Origin: Deltaproteobacteria bacterium
GTDB taxonomy: Bacteria; Desulfobacterota; Binatia; UTPRO1
Length of the DNA: 64,000 nt
Direction of reading: 5' to 3'
NCBI GenBank assembly: GCA_020848745.1
Contig: JADLHM010000110.1
Location: 138,688-202,687 of the forward strand
The notes under the pieces are model-generated. The model saw only the letters and a program-made list of their open reading frames with translations, did no database searches and had not been told where the DNA came from. Each line of letters opens with the position of its first letter. The first letter of the stretch is position 1. Positions 1-8,877 of the stretch are shown piece by piece. Both the position numbers and the translations under genes were made by a program.

Positions 1-690
1 CACCATGTACTCGGTGCCGGCGAACTCGAGGAGGCGTCCGCCGACCTCGTTGTTGCCCTTGCGGACGGCGTCGACGAGCTTGGTGAGCGGGATGCCGTAG
101 GCGAGCAGCAGGTTCGGGTCGGCGTTCACCTGGTACTGCTTCACGAAGCCGCCGACCGCCGCGACTTCGGCGACGCCTGGCACCGCCTGCAAGTGATAGC
201 GGAGGTACCAATCCTGCAGGCTCCTGAGCTCGGCGAGCGAGTGCTTCCCGCTGCGGTCGACGAGCGCGTACTGGTAGATCCAGCCGACGCTCGTGGCGTC
301 CGGGCCCATCTCGGTGCGCACGCCCTCGGGCAGGCGCGGCAGGATCTTGCTCAGGTACTCGAGCACGCGCGAGCGCGCCCAGTAGAGGTCGGTGCCGTCC
401 TCGAAGATGACGTAGACGTACGAGTAGCCGAAGTCGGAGAAGCCGCGGACGGCCTTGATCTTCGGCGCGCCGAGGAGCGCGGTCGCGATCGGGTAGGTGA
501 CCTGGTCCTCGAGGATGTCCGGGCTCCGGTCCCAGCGCGAGTAGACGATCACCTGCGTGTCGGAGAGATCGGGGATCGCGTCGAGCGGGATGTGCCGCGT
601 CGTCCAGACGGCGACGAACACCGCGACGCCCGTCAGGAGCAGGACGAGCACCCGGTTGCGGGCGCTGAACTCGATGACGCGCTCGATCAT
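1..690 (-). CDS. cusA: CusA/CzcA-type heavy-metal RND efflux pump, N-terminal part (cut by window edge)
   Basis: This is the inner-membrane proton/metal antiporter of a tripartite CusCBA-like pump. The 230 visible residues begin [13 protein letters not shown], then the first membrane helix (about 10-30), then the family segment [17 protein letters not shown] and a region containing [12 protein letters not shown] and [20 protein letters not shown], all typical of the CusA porter-domain start. The frame is open to base 1, so roughly 800 further residues should lie outside the window. It starts 13 bases after the stop of the membrane-fusion gene and is the third gene of the operon reading leftward. 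Family assignment is strong; copper/silver versus zinc/cobalt specificity is not decided by the visible part. Confidence 0.93.
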   Translation of the reverse strand, partial: MIERVIEFSARNRVLVLLLTGVAVFVAVWTTRHIPLDAIPDLSDTQVIVYSRWDRSPDILEDQVTYPIATALLGAPKIKAVRGFSDFGYSYVYVIFEDGTDLYWARSRVLEYLSKILPRLPEGVRTEMGPDATSVGWIYQYALVDRSGKHSLAELRSLQDWYLRYHLQAVPGVAEVAAVGGFVKQYQVNADPNLLLAYGIPLTKLVDAVRKGNNEVGGRLLEFAGTEYMV

Positions 691-703
691 GCGCGGGCCA
701 GGC

Positions 704-1933
704 TCAGTGCGCGGGGGCCGCCGGCTTGAACGCCGCCAGCGCCGCGCGGAAGCGCGACTCGGAGTCGATCAGGAAGTTCGCCGAGGTCACGACCTCGTCG
801 CCGTCGGCGAGGCCGGCGAGCACCTCGTAGTAGCCCTGGGCCGAGCGTCCGAGCTTCACCGAGCGGGGCTCGAACCGCCCTTCGCCGCGCACCACGAAGA
901 CGATCTGGTGATCGCCGGTGTCGAGCACGGCCTCGGTCGGGACGGCGAGCTTGTCGCCGAGCGGGACGGCGATCCGTACCTGCACGAAGCTCTCGGGGCG
1001 GAGCTCCTTGGCGGGCGTCGGCACGAGGCCGCGCACGCGCACCGTGCGCGTCGCCGGGTCGAGGATCGCGTCGACCGCGGCGACCTTGGCGTGGAACTCG
1101 CGTCCGGGCTGCGACGGCACCGTCACCGTCATCTCCTGACCCGGCTGCACGAGCGGCACCTCGTACTCGTAGACCTGCGCGTAGACCCAGACGCTGTCGC
1201 TCGGGAGGAGGAGCTCGATCGGGTCGCGGTCGGCGCGCGTGAGGGCGTGGATCTGCGCTTCCGAGAGACCCTGCTGCAGGAGGCGCAGATAGGCGCCGCG
1301 GACGAGCGCGTTGCCGCCGGTCTTCGCTTCCTCGCGCGCGTTCGCGCCGAACGAGGCCCGCGAGCGCACCGCCTCGCGATACTCGACGATCGCGCGATAG
1401 AGCGTCGGGTCGTACGCGATGCGCCCGACCGCGCGCACCTCGACCGTGAGCGGACGCACTGCGACGCGGCCGCGGGTGACGCCGATCAGCTGCTGGCGCT
1501 CGCGCGAGATCGTGAACGACGCGTGGCCGGGCACGCCGGCGTCGGCCGCGGCCGCGCCGCCCTCCTCGTAGACCGGGAGGTAGTCCATTCCCATCTCGTC
1601 CTTCGCGGGATGGTCGGAGACGATCTCGGGGCGCATGGGATGGCGGTAGTACTTGATCGCGCGCTCCGGCGCCGCGGGCGGAGCCGCGGAGGCGTCGGGG
1701 GCCGGCGCGTGCGCGTGCTCCGAGAGGTCGACGGGCTGGAGCGCCATGCCGCAGATCGGGCAGTCGCCGGGATGATCCTGGATGATCTGCGGGTGCATCG
1801 AGCACTGATAGACCGTTTTCGCTTCGGCGCCGGCGTCGGAAAGGCGCGGCGTGCCCCGTGTCGTCCCGAGCCAGTAGGCGCCGCCGACGGCGACGAGGAG
1901 CGCCAGCACCATGGGGAGGACGCGCTTACTCAC
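704..1933 (-). CDS. cusB: CusB-type periplasmic adaptor with two heavy-metal-binding domains
   Basis: Membrane-fusion protein of 409 residues linking the RND pump to the outer-membrane channel. A membrane anchor (about 5-23) is followed by a metal-binding segment [20 protein letters not shown] with GMALQPV (about 42-69) and a second, partly degenerate copy, [15 protein letters not shown] then [13 protein letters not shown] (about 95-125), which keeps Met and His but lacks the cysteines. The rest is the hairpin, lipoyl and beta-barrel adaptor body ([11 protein letters not shown]-like start, later [12 protein letters not shown]). The start overlaps the end of the upstream channel gene by 8 bases, so the genes are probably translationally coupled. 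The Cys/Met/His-rich N-terminus favours copper or silver. Confidence 0.93.
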   Translation of the reverse strand: MSKRVLPMVLALLVAVGGAYWLGTTRGTPRLSDAGAEAKTVYQCSMHPQIIQDHPGDCPICGMALQPVDLSEHAHAPAPDASAAPPAAPERAIKYYRHPMRPEIVSDHPAKDEMGMDYLPVYEEGGAAAADAGVPGHASFTISRERQQLIGVTRGRVAVRPLTVEVRAVGRIAYDPTLYRAIVEYREAVRSRASFGANAREEAKTGGNALVRGAYLRLLQQGLSEAQIHALTRADRDPIELLLPSDSVWVYAQVYEYEVPLVQPGQEMTVTVPSQPGREFHAKVAAVDAILDPATRTVRVRGLVPTPAKELRPESFVQVRIAVPLGDKLAVPTEAVLDTGDHQIVFVVRGEGRFEPRSVKLGRSAQGYYEVLAGLADGDEVVTSANFLIDSESRFRAALAAFKPAAPAH

Positions 1934-3218
1934 GGTGGCCCTCGTGCTTCGCCGCGCGCGGCAGCGCGGTTCCGACCGCCTGCTCGAGCTCGGCGAACGC
2001 CTTCTCGAACTCGCCTTGTGCCGCCAGGTGCTCGAGATGCACCGACTGGACCTCGCGCAGGGTGTCGATCAGCTCGTCGAAGCTGCCGTCGCCGGTCTCG
2101 TAGGCGCCTTCGGTCACGCGCAGCGCCTGCTCGGCGTGCGGCACGTGCGTCGCGGAGAACAGATCGTGCTGCAGGAGCGCGGTCCGGGTCGCGAGGAAGG
2201 CCCGCTCGACCTCGCGGCGGACGGCGTCTTCGACGCGCCGCTTCTCGGATCGGGTCGCGGCGAGCCGCGCGTTCGCCTCGCCGATCGCCGCGTCGTATTT
2301 CGCGCGGTTGAAGATCGGCAGCGAGACCGCGGCCGTCGCACCGAAGCCGTCGGGCATGCCGTCGTTCACGAAGCGGCTCACCGACACCTCGAAGTCGGGG
2401 AGCCTGTTCCTGCGTGCGAGCTCGACGGCCGTGGTGTCGCGCGCGATGGCCTCGTCTTCACCGCGGACGTCCGGACGGTTGGCGAGCGCGGTGGCGACGA
2501 GATCCTCGAGCGACGGGCCGAGGCGCGGCGGCGTCGGGGTGACGGGCGCGCCGCGGACCTCGCTCGACGGCCGGCTCACGAGGGCGGCGAGGTCGGCGCG
2601 GGCGCGGTCGATCACGAGGCGCTGGGTCTCGATCTGGTTCGCCATGTGGGTCAGCTCGACTTGCAGGCGGAGGGCGTCGGCCTGGCTCGCCTCGCCGGTC
2701 CCGTACTTGCGCTCGACGGCGCGGGTGAGCCGGGTGACGAGGTCGCGGTCGCGCTCGAGGAGCGCGAGCTTCGCGTGGGACTCCCAGAGCGCGTAGTAGG
2801 CCGTCTTCACGGCGGCCACGAGCGCGAGCTCGACGCTCGCCGCCTCGTAGGCCCCACGCGCGGCGTCGTAGGCCGCGACCTCGCCGGCGAGCCGGCGCTT
2901 GCCGGGGAACGGGATCTTCTGCGAGACCTTGAAGATGTTGTTGTCGGCCCGGTCGATGCGGAAGGAGTTCGGGGTGTTCCACGCCTCCCAGCTGAGCGTC
3001 GGATCGTCCCAGGCCGCGGCTTGCCGGGGCATCTGCCGCATGGCGGCCGCCCGCTCGCGGACCGCCGCGAGCTCGGGATTGCGGGCCCGCGCTTCTGCCA
3101 GGATCGCGTCGAGGGCGAGGGGAGGGTCGGCCGCCGCGGCGCGGGCCGCCGCGCCGCCGACGACGAGGCACATCCACGCCGCCAGGACGACCCGGGTCCT
3201 ACCGTTCCGTATCCGCAT
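1926..3218 (-). CDS. TolC/CusC-family outer-membrane efflux channel
   Basis: Outer-membrane factor of 430 residues, first gene of the leftward metal-efflux operon. A signal peptide with a hydrophobic stretch VVLAAWMCLVVGGAAARAAAA (about 10-30, cleavage expected near residue 30) precedes two long helical repeats of the OEP family. The N-terminal repeat begins LDAILAEARARNPEL, and the second contains RPDVRGEDEAIARDTTAVELA, both classic TolC-family patterns. There is no lipobox cysteine of the kind many CusC proteins carry. It overlaps the adaptor gene by 8 bases. The divergent neighbour is an ECF sigma factor. Whether that sigma controls this operon cannot be read from the sequence. Confidence 0.9.
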   Translation of the reverse strand: MRIRNGRTRVVLAAWMCLVVGGAAARAAAADPPLALDAILAEARARNPELAAVRERAAAMRQMPRQAAAWDDPTLSWEAWNTPNSFRIDRADNNIFKVSQKIPFPGKRRLAGEVAAYDAARGAYEAASVELALVAAVKTAYYALWESHAKLALLERDRDLVTRLTRAVERKYGTGEASQADALRLQVELTHMANQIETQRLVIDRARADLAALVSRPSSEVRGAPVTPTPPRLGPSLEDLVATALANRPDVRGEDEAIARDTTAVELARRNRLPDFEVSVSRFVNDGMPDGFGATAAVSLPIFNRAKYDAAIGEANARLAATRSEKRRVEDAVRREVERAFLATRTALLQHDLFSATHVPHAEQALRVTEGAYETGDGSFDELIDTLREVQSVHLEHLAAQGEFEKAFAELEQAVGTALPRAAKHEGHRE

Positions 3219-3331
3219 GCACCCGGAGTACGTGCGCCCTCCGATCCGGTAACATGGGCGCCTGGTCTGTGCGGGAGGCGGGCTCCCGCGTTACGTTCGC
3301 GTCGACCCGACGTAGACGGAAGGGACGAGGA
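3219..3331. promoter_or_regulatory. Divergent promoter region between the metal-efflux operon and the ECF sigma gene
   Basis: The 113 bases between the two divergent starts must hold promoters for both directions. A good ribosome-binding site, AGGGACGAGG, lies just before GTG 3332 and decides that start. No convincing CueR/CopY-type dyad was seen. Confidence 0.45.
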
Positions 3332-3898
3332 GTGAGCGGCGAGGAAACCTCGGACGAGATCCTGATGGCGGCATACCAGGCCGGAAACGAAGCGGCGTTC
3401 AGCGAGCTCTTCGCGCGCCACTCGGGGAGCGTCTACGGCTTCCTCGTGCGGCGGGTGGGCGATCGCGCGCTCGCCGACGATCTCTATCAGGAGGCGTTCC
3501 TCAGGCTGCACCGCGCCCGCGCCACCTACGACTCGCGGCGCCCCTTCCGGGCCTGGCTCTTCGGCATCGTCCACAACCTCGTGACCGACGCGTACCGGAG
3601 CCGCGTCCGCGCGCCCGAGATGGTCGCCGACGACGCCGACGAGCGTCGCACCGACATCCCGTCGCCCGAGCGCGTCGCCGCCGCCCGCGAGACCGCCGCG
3701 AGCCTCCAAGAGGCGCTCGCGGGGCTGGCGCCCGACGAGGCGACCGCCCTCATCCTCGCGCGGGTCGAGGGCCTCGACTACGACGAGATCGGCGGCGTGC
3801 TCGGTCGCTCGGCCGCGGCGGCCAAGCAGCTCGCGTATCGCGCCTTGAAGCGCGTGCGCGCGGCGATGGCGAACCGTGGTCACGAGGAGGAGCCGTGA
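3332..3898 (+). CDS. ECF-type RNA polymerase sigma factor
   Basis: A 188-residue group IV sigma factor. Region 2 is clear (ADDLYQEAFLRLHRAR, then RRPFRAWLFGIVHNLVTDAYR) and region 4 follows after an acidic linker (LAPDEATALILARVEGLDYDEIG and the recognition helix region SAAAAKQLAYRALKRVR). The GTG start at 3332 is preferred to an in-frame ATG at 3254 because an AGGGACGAGG ribosome site sits just before it and the extra 26 residues are Arg-rich and family-atypical. The stop overlaps the start of the next gene as GTGA, the usual arrangement of an ECF sigma with its anti-sigma factor. The regulon is unknown. Confidence 0.92.
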   Translation: MSGEETSDEILMAAYQAGNEAAFSELFARHSGSVYGFLVRRVGDRALADDLYQEAFLRLHRARATYDSRRPFRAWLFGIVHNLVTDAYRSRVRAPEMVADDADERRTDIPSPERVAAARETAASLQEALAGLAPDEATALILARVEGLDYDEIGGVLGRSAAAAKQLAYRALKRVRAAMANRGHEEEP

Positions 3899-4818
3899 GG
3901 CAGTCGATGCCGTGTGCCGTGTACGGCGCATGGGTGATGGACGTCCTCGCCGGCGTCGCCGATCCCCTCGATCCCGCGGCGCTCGAGCACGCCGCCGCGT
4001 GCGGCGAATGCCGCCGCGGCACGGAGGTCACGAAGATCGGCTGGGATCTCTTCGCGGACGTGGCGCCGATCGCGCCGCCGCCGGCGCTGGCGGCGCGGAC
4101 GCGCGACGCCGTGCTCCGCATGATGGCCGAGGAGCGCTCGACGGCGACCCGGCCGCGCCGCGCCGCGCCGGCGTTCGGTCGCGCGGCGGCGGAGGCGGGA
4201 TGGCGCGAGACGCTCCAGGTGCCGCTCGCGGTCACGTCGGCGGCGCTCGTCACCGCGGCGACGCTCTTGCTCCTGAGCGGGCTCGTGTTCGCGAGCGCCC
4301 TGCCGCGCGGGCATCTCTTCTTCTGCGCGGCGATGTACACGGGGCTCCTCGTCGGGGCCTTCTCGTGGATCTACAGCGCGACCACGGTCCACGGCGTGCA
4401 CCTCGACGTCGCGGCGCGGGTCGGCATCCTGGCGCTCGCGATCACGCTCGCCGCGTCGACGGCGTGTCCGGAGCTGCACGTGCTGGCCTGGTGGGATCGC
4501 TCGGCGTTCGGCGCCTTCTGCACCGATCACCTCGGACGCGGCGGGAGCTCCCTGGTCTTCGGGTTCGTGTACGGCCTCTTTCCGGGATTCCTCGCCGCGC
4601 TCTTCGGCGGTCGGCTGCTCGCCGAGCGTCCGGTCGCGAACGGGCTCGTCGCCGTCGCCGTCGTGTTCCTGCTCGCGACGCCCGTGATCTACCTGCAGTC
4701 GGCGCCGTTCACCTCTGGCGTGATCGCGATCTGGCTCGCCGGCACCGCCGTCGGCACGATGTGCGGCGTATTCGGCGCGCTCCGCGTGCGCCGTCGCGTA
4801 GGCTTCGCCGCGGCATAG
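3895..4818 (+). CDS. Putative anti-sigma factor: zinc-type HxxxCxxC motif plus about six membrane helices
   Basis: A 307-residue protein translationally coupled (GTGA) to the ECF sigma gene. The cytoplasmic N-terminus carries H32-x3-C36-x2-C39, the zinc anti-sigma (ZAS) motif, within EHAAACGECRRG. After a linker, about six hydrophobic helices follow (roughly 105-130, 142-165, 174-192, 222-243, 250-270 and 277-298). Most ZAS anti-sigmas have one membrane helix, and polytopic anti-sigmas such as the NrsF type usually lack ZAS, so this combination is uncommon. Its expected role is to hold the sigma factor at the membrane until a signal releases it. The signal is unknown. The assignment rests on the motif and gene order. 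Confidence 0.72.
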   Translation: MRQSMPCAVYGAWVMDVLAGVADPLDPAALEHAAACGECRRGTEVTKIGWDLFADVAPIAPPPALAARTRDAVLRMMAEERSTATRPRRAAPAFGRAAAEAGWRETLQVPLAVTSAALVTAATLLLLSGLVFASALPRGHLFFCAAMYTGLLVGAFSWIYSATTVHGVHLDVAARVGILALAITLAASTACPELHVLAWWDRSAFGAFCTDHLGRGGSSLVFGFVYGLFPGFLAALFGGRLLAERPVANGLVAVAVVFLLATPVIYLQSAPFTSGVIAIWLAGTAVGTMCGVFGALRVRRRVGFAAA

Positions 4819-4936
4819 GCCCACCCGGAGGCGGGTGCCGGCGATGCCTCGCGGGCGCTGCGTCCTTCGACGTCGTGTGTGATGCGGCGTCCGCGCCTCG
4901 ACTCGAGCCGCGGCGGACGCATGCCGATATCGGAGC

Positions 4937-5203
4937 ATGAGCGGGCCGTCCGCGATCACGACCTCGGGCCTCGCGCTGATCGAGCGCGCCGACCGGCGCC
5001 TCGCGGAGAGCGTCCGCACCTTCACGCGCGCCGCCGGCGCGGCGGCGCTGGAGGCGGCGCCGACGGGCGGTGCAGCCACCGGCGAGGGTCTCGCCGCCGC
5101 CGCCGTCGGCGTCGTCTACGGACGCGCGTCGGGCGCGATCGGCGTGAAGCTCCTCGAGGTCGGACGCGACGTCGAGAAGGCGCTGATCGACGTGCTCGCG
5201 TAG
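4937..5203 (+). CDS. Small hypothetical protein (88 aa)
   Basis: An 88-residue, Ala/Gly-rich, mostly helical protein with no signal peptide. It begins MSGPSAITTSGLALIERADRR and ends GVKLLEVGRDVEKALIDVLA. A GGAG sits very close to the ATG, so initiation may be weak. The segment AITTSGLA and the terminal amphipathic helix recall short flagellar-rod-like proteins, but nothing diagnostic is present and no flagellar genes are nearby. It lies between the sigma/anti-sigma pair and the biosynthetic cluster and belongs clearly to neither. Function unknown; coding status is supported by codon pattern and frame only. Confidence 0.5.
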   Translation: MSGPSAITTSGLALIERADRRLAESVRTFTRAAGAAALEAAPTGGAATGEGLAAAAVGVVYGRASGAIGVKLLEVGRDVEKALIDVLA

Positions 5204-5562
5204 CCGCCGCGGGGGAAGGGGCGTCCGCCCCTCGGCGGCCCGAGCGCGACGGCCGCCGACCACCGGAGCGGCGACCTCTCCGGCGGAGGGCCGGCGGCCC
5301 GTGACGGGGTGTCACTGACGTCAAGCGACGCCCTTCCGCGCCGCGTCCGAGGGGCCGCCGAAAGCGCGAGCGAAATCGCGGCTCGGGACCGCGCGCTCGG
5401 TCCGCGTCCGGTGGCCCCCGCGTTGCTCACCCGCTGCCTCATGCGGACGCGAAGGGCGCACGGTCGAGGGGTGGGGGCGCGGCTGGCGAGCGCGCCGGTT
5501 CCCGCGAGGCGGCGCGCGAACGCGGCGCCCGGGCGGGCGCGGACAGCAATGCGAGGCGCGCG
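5204..5562. other. Intergenic region upstream of the biosynthetic cluster
   Basis: About 360 bases with no convincing gene, lying directly upstream of the ABC-NRPS cluster, so this is where its promoter would be expected. It contains the dyad pair listed separately at 5301-5323 and otherwise GC-rich low-complexity sequence. No recognisable sigma-70 boxes or regulator gene was seen. Confidence 0.5.
5301..5323. promoter_or_regulatory. Adjacent perfect dyads, candidate operator of the cluster
   Basis: GTGAC-N5-GTCAC at 5301-5315 is a perfect 5-bp inverted repeat. It is followed without a gap by the 8-bp palindrome TGACGTCA at 5316-5323. They lie about 240 bases upstream of the first cluster gene. 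Such short dyads can occur by chance, so this is a candidate operator only. Confidence 0.3.
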
Positions 5563-6282
5563 GTGAGGGAAGCGGGGCGGGTGGCGCTCGAAGCCGTCGA
5601 CCTCGTCCGCCGTCATCGCCAGGGCGACGTGGTCGTGCCCGCGCTGCGCGGCGTGTCGCTCACGGTCGCCCGCGGCGAGCTCGTCGCCGTCGTCGGTCCG
5701 AGCGGCTCGGGGAAGTCGACGCTCCTGCACCTGCTCGCGGGGGTCGACGTGCCCGACGCCGGGCGGATCGTGGTCGCGGGCACCGCGCTACACGCCATGT
5801 CGGAGGACGCGCGCGCCGTGCTCCGGCGCCGCGTGATCGGCCTCGTCTTCCAGGCGTTCAACCTGGTACCGCTCCTGAGCGCGCTCGAGAACGTCGCGCT
5901 GCCGCTCCTGCTCGACGGGGAGCCGCCGCGTCGCGCGCGCGCCCGTGCGCTCGACGCGCTCGCCGGCGTCGGTCTCGCGGAGCGCGCGGCGGAGACGCCG
6001 GACCGGTTGTCGGGCGGCGAGGCGCAGCGCGTGGCGGTGGCGCGCGCGCTCGTCGCGGAGCCGCGCCTCGTGCTCGCGGACGAGCCGACCGGCAACCTCG
6101 ACGCCAAGAGCGCCGACGTGGTGCTGGCGCTTCTTCGAGGCGCGGCCGCCGGAGGAACGGCGATCGTGCTCGTCACCCACGATGCGCGCGCGGCCGCATG
6201 CGGAGATCGCGTGGTCCGTCTCGTCGAGGGCAGGATCGCGTCCGAGGTCGAGGAGCGCGGATGCGCGCGCGCCGCGTCGTGA
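5563..6282 (+). CDS. ABC transporter ATP-binding protein, LolD/MacB type (cluster exporter ATPase)
   Basis: A 239-residue ATPase of the family that powers FtsX-type permeases. Walker [10 protein letters not shown] is near residue 45, the Q-loop is VFQAFNLVP, the signature LSGGEAQRVAVARAL is near 149, Walker [13 protein letters not shown] is near 168 and the H-loop is VTHD. The GTG start at 5563 puts the protein in register with family N-termini. It overlaps the permease start by 22 bases. As the first gene of the cluster it probably drives export of the NRPS product or extraction of a lipidated intermediate from the inner membrane. The family alone does not fix the substrate. Confidence 0.93.
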   Translation: MREAGRVALEAVDLVRRHRQGDVVVPALRGVSLTVARGELVAVVGPSGSGKSTLLHLLAGVDVPDAGRIVVAGTALHAMSEDARAVLRRRVIGLVFQAFNLVPLLSALENVALPLLLDGEPPRRARARALDALAGVGLAERAAETPDRLSGGEAQRVAVARALVAEPRLVLADEPTGNLDAKSADVVLALLRGAAAGGTAIVLVTHDARAAACGDRVVRLVEGRIASEVEERGCARAAS

Positions 6283-8852
6283 GCGGCGTGCTCGCTTCCT
6301 TGGCGCTCCGACACCTGGCGCGTCACCGCGTGCTCGTGGCGGTGACGATCGCCGGCCTCGCCTGCGGCGTCGCGTCGACGAGCGCGACGCAACTGCTCCA
6401 TGCCGCGGTCGTCCGCGCGTACGAGGCGACGACGCTGCGCTTCGCGGGACGCGCCGCGCTCCTGGTGAGCAATGGCGAGAGCGGCGTGCCCGAGGAGCTC
6501 GGCGAGGAGCTGCGCGCGGTCGCGGGCGTTCGCGCCGTCGTCGCGTCGGTCGAAGGCTTCGTCGCGGCGCCCGATCTCGGCGGAGAGCGGCTGTATCTCT
6601 TCGGCGTCGACCTCGTCGCGGACCAGCGGGTTCGCGACTACGGCGCGGGCGCCGGAGCCGTCGTGAGCGACCCGATGGCGTTCCTGGCGGCGCCGGACTC
6701 GGTCGCGCTCCCCCGTGCCTTCATGCGCGCCCATGGCCTCCGGATGCACGACCGCCTGTCCATCCGGACGCCGTCGGGTACCGCCACGCTCGTCGTGCGC
6801 GCCGTCCTCGGCGCGCCGGAGGGTCCCGCGTCGGCGCTCGACGGCCGCCTCGCGATCGTCGATCTCTCGGTCGCGCAGGATCTGCTGCGGTTCGACGGCC
6901 GGGTTTCGCAGCTCGCGATCGACATGGCCGAGGGGGCGGACGCCGAGGAAGTCGCGCGCCGGCTCGCGGTCGAGGTGGGAGCCCGCGGCACGGTCGAGCC
7001 GCCGCGTGGGCGTGCCGCGGTCTTCGCGCAGCTCCTCGCGAGCCATCGAAACGGCCTCGCGCTTGCGGCCGCCGTCGCGATGGCGGTCGCAGCGTGCTTC
7101 GTCGCCAATGTCGCCGCCGTCGCGTGCGAGGAGCGCCGCCGCGAGATGGCGCTCTTGCGCCTCCTCGGCGCGTCCGGGCGCGCGGTCGGGATGCTCGTGA
7201 TCACGGAGATGCTCGTCGTCGCGCTCGCCGCGACCGGGATCGGCGTACCGCTCGGCATCCTGCTCGCGCGTCTCTTGCAGGCGCGGTTCGGTGCCGGCAT
7301 CGCGGCGCTCTACGCTGACGTCGGTGACGCGCCGCTCGTCCTCGATGCGACGGGTGTCGGGGTGAGCGTCGTGCTCGGTCTCGTGCTGCCGCTGGCGGCT
7401 GTCACCGGCGCCCTCCGGCGGGTGCGCGCCGTGCGTCCGCTCGACGCGCTGCGTCCGTGCGTCTCCCGCGGGCACGGACGTGTGGGGTGGAGCGGCGCGT
7501 GGATCGGCGCGTCCGTCGTCGTCGCGGGGCTCACGGTGTGGGCGGCACGGGCGCGGCTGCCGATCGACGCCGAGGCCGCGGGTATGGCGGCGATGCTCGG
7601 CGTGCTCGCGGGCCTCGCGAGCGCGCTCCCGGGACTCGTACGCCGGCTCGCGGCCATCGCAGACGCGTCGGCGCGGCGCGTCGGTCGCGCGCTGCCGATC
7701 CTCGCGGCGCGCGCGGTCGCGGAGGAGGAGCGGCGGATCGGGGTCACGTGCACGGCCTTGCTGATCGGCATCGGCGGTGCGATCGGCGTCGCGACCTGGA
7801 CCGCGAGCCTCGATGCGACGCTGCACGACGCGTTCGATGCCGTGTTCGGGGGCGTGGACCTCGTGGTGAGCGGAGGCGCGGAGCCCTTCGCGCGTGGAGC
7901 CGTCCGGATGCCGGGGGGCGTCGTGGAGGATCTGGCGCGCATGCCGGAGGTCTCCGCCGTCGACGCGCTCCGCGTCGACACGGTGGCGTTCGAAGGGTCG
8001 CGCGCCGCGATCGTCGCGCGCGACGCCGCGGCGTACGCCGCCGGGCGCCGGCGACTCTACATGGTCGAAGGCGATGCGACGGAGGCGGTCCGTGCCCTCG
8101 CGGACGGTACGGGCGTCGTCGTGAATCGCGCGTTCGCGCGCCGGTTCGGGCGGCGCCCGGGCGACGAGATCCAGCTCGCGACGCCCGAGGGGCGGTTGCG
8201 TCTGCGGATCGCCGGCATCCACCTCGAGCTCACGCCCGGCGATCTCGGCGCCGTGCAGCTCGATCGCCGCCTCTATCGACGATGGTGGCGCGACGACTCG
8301 GTGACGCTCGTGGAAGTGGCGGTCCGCCGCCCGAGCGATCGCGCGCGCGTCGCGGCCGCGATCCGCGCGCGATGGGGGGACGGCCATGGGGTGATCGTGC
8401 TGACGACCGAGCAGCTGCGCGCCGCCTACCGGGGGATGCTCGACCGGCTGACGGCGCTGGTCCGGCCGCTCCTCGCGGTCGCGCTCGCGAGCGCGACGGT
8501 CGGCGTGCTGAGCGCGGGGGCGGCGGCGATGCTCGCGCGGGGGCGGACCTACGCCCTCCTGCGCGCCGTCGGGCTGACCCGTTCCCAGCTCGCGCGCACG
8601 GCGAGCCTCGAACTCGTGACGATCGGGGTGATCGCCGTCAGCGCGGCGACGCTGGTCGGATGGGGCCTCGGCCGCCTGCAAGTGGAGGTGTTGCTGCGCG
8701 GGATGCTCGGGATGTCGGTCCTCTACGCGTTTCCGCACCGCGTAGCGGGGAGCGCGGCCGCGACCGTGCTCGTGCTGACGGCGCTCGGCGGGTGGTGGCT
8801 CGGACGTCGCGCCGCCCGCGTCCCGCTCGCCGAAGCCCTGCGGTGGGAATGA
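6261..8852 (+). CDS. ABC transporter permease with two FtsX/MacB domains (cluster exporter)
   Basis: An 863-residue permease. The ATG at 6261 (MRARRVVSGVLASLALRHL) lies inside the ATPase gene end and places a first membrane helix right after the start. The protein contains two FtsX-like units: a periplasmic domain then AMAVAACFVANVAAV with EERRREMALLRLLGAS (about 270-310), and a repeat in the second half ending in ALASATVGVLSAGAAAML, RTYALLRAVGLTRSQLA and a last helix pair. The conserved coupling helix 'EMALLR.LGA' appears in both halves. With the ATPase it forms a mechanotransmission-type exporter similar in design to MacB or LolCDE. The stop is 25 bases before the acyl ligase gene, which suggests co-transcription. 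Confidence 0.88.
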   Translation: MRARRVVSGVLASLALRHLARHRVLVAVTIAGLACGVASTSATQLLHAAVVRAYEATTLRFAGRAALLVSNGESGVPEELGEELRAVAGVRAVVASVEGFVAAPDLGGERLYLFGVDLVADQRVRDYGAGAGAVVSDPMAFLAAPDSVALPRAFMRAHGLRMHDRLSIRTPSGTATLVVRAVLGAPEGPASALDGRLAIVDLSVAQDLLRFDGRVSQLAIDMAEGADAEEVARRLAVEVGARGTVEPPRGRAAVFAQLLASHRNGLALAAAVAMAVAACFVANVAAVACEERRREMALLRLLGASGRAVGMLVITEMLVVALAATGIGVPLGILLARLLQARFGAGIAALYADVGDAPLVLDATGVGVSVVLGLVLPLAAVTGALRRVRAVRPLDALRPCVSRGHGRVGWSGAWIGASVVVAGLTVWAARARLPIDAEAAGMAAMLGVLAGLASALPGLVRRLAAIADASARRVGRALPILAARAVAEEERRIGVTCTALLIGIGGAIGVATWTASLDATLHDAFDAVFGGVDLVVSGGAEPFARGAVRMPGGVVEDLARMPEVSAVDALRVDTVAFEGSRAAIVARDAAAYAAGRRRLYMVEGDATEAVRALADGTGVVVNRAFARRFGRRPGDEIQLATPEGRLRLRIAGIHLELTPGDLGAVQLDRRLYRRWWRDDSVTLVEVAVRRPSDRARVAAAIRARWGDGHGVIVLTTEQLRAAYRGMLDRLTALVRPLLAVALASATVGVLSAGAAAMLARGRTYALLRAVGLTRSQLARTASLELVTIGVIAVSAATLVGWGLGRLQVEVLLRGMLGMSVLYAFPHRVAGSAAATVLVLTALGGWWLGRRAARVPLAEALRWE

Positions 8853-8877
8853 CGACGACCGAGCGAAAGGAGAGGCC

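Noticed and set aside
557-2311. Long plus-strand frame opposite the efflux genes
   Set aside because: Arg/His-rich with no domains, directly antisense to a clearly coding CusB/CusC pair; explained by high GC.
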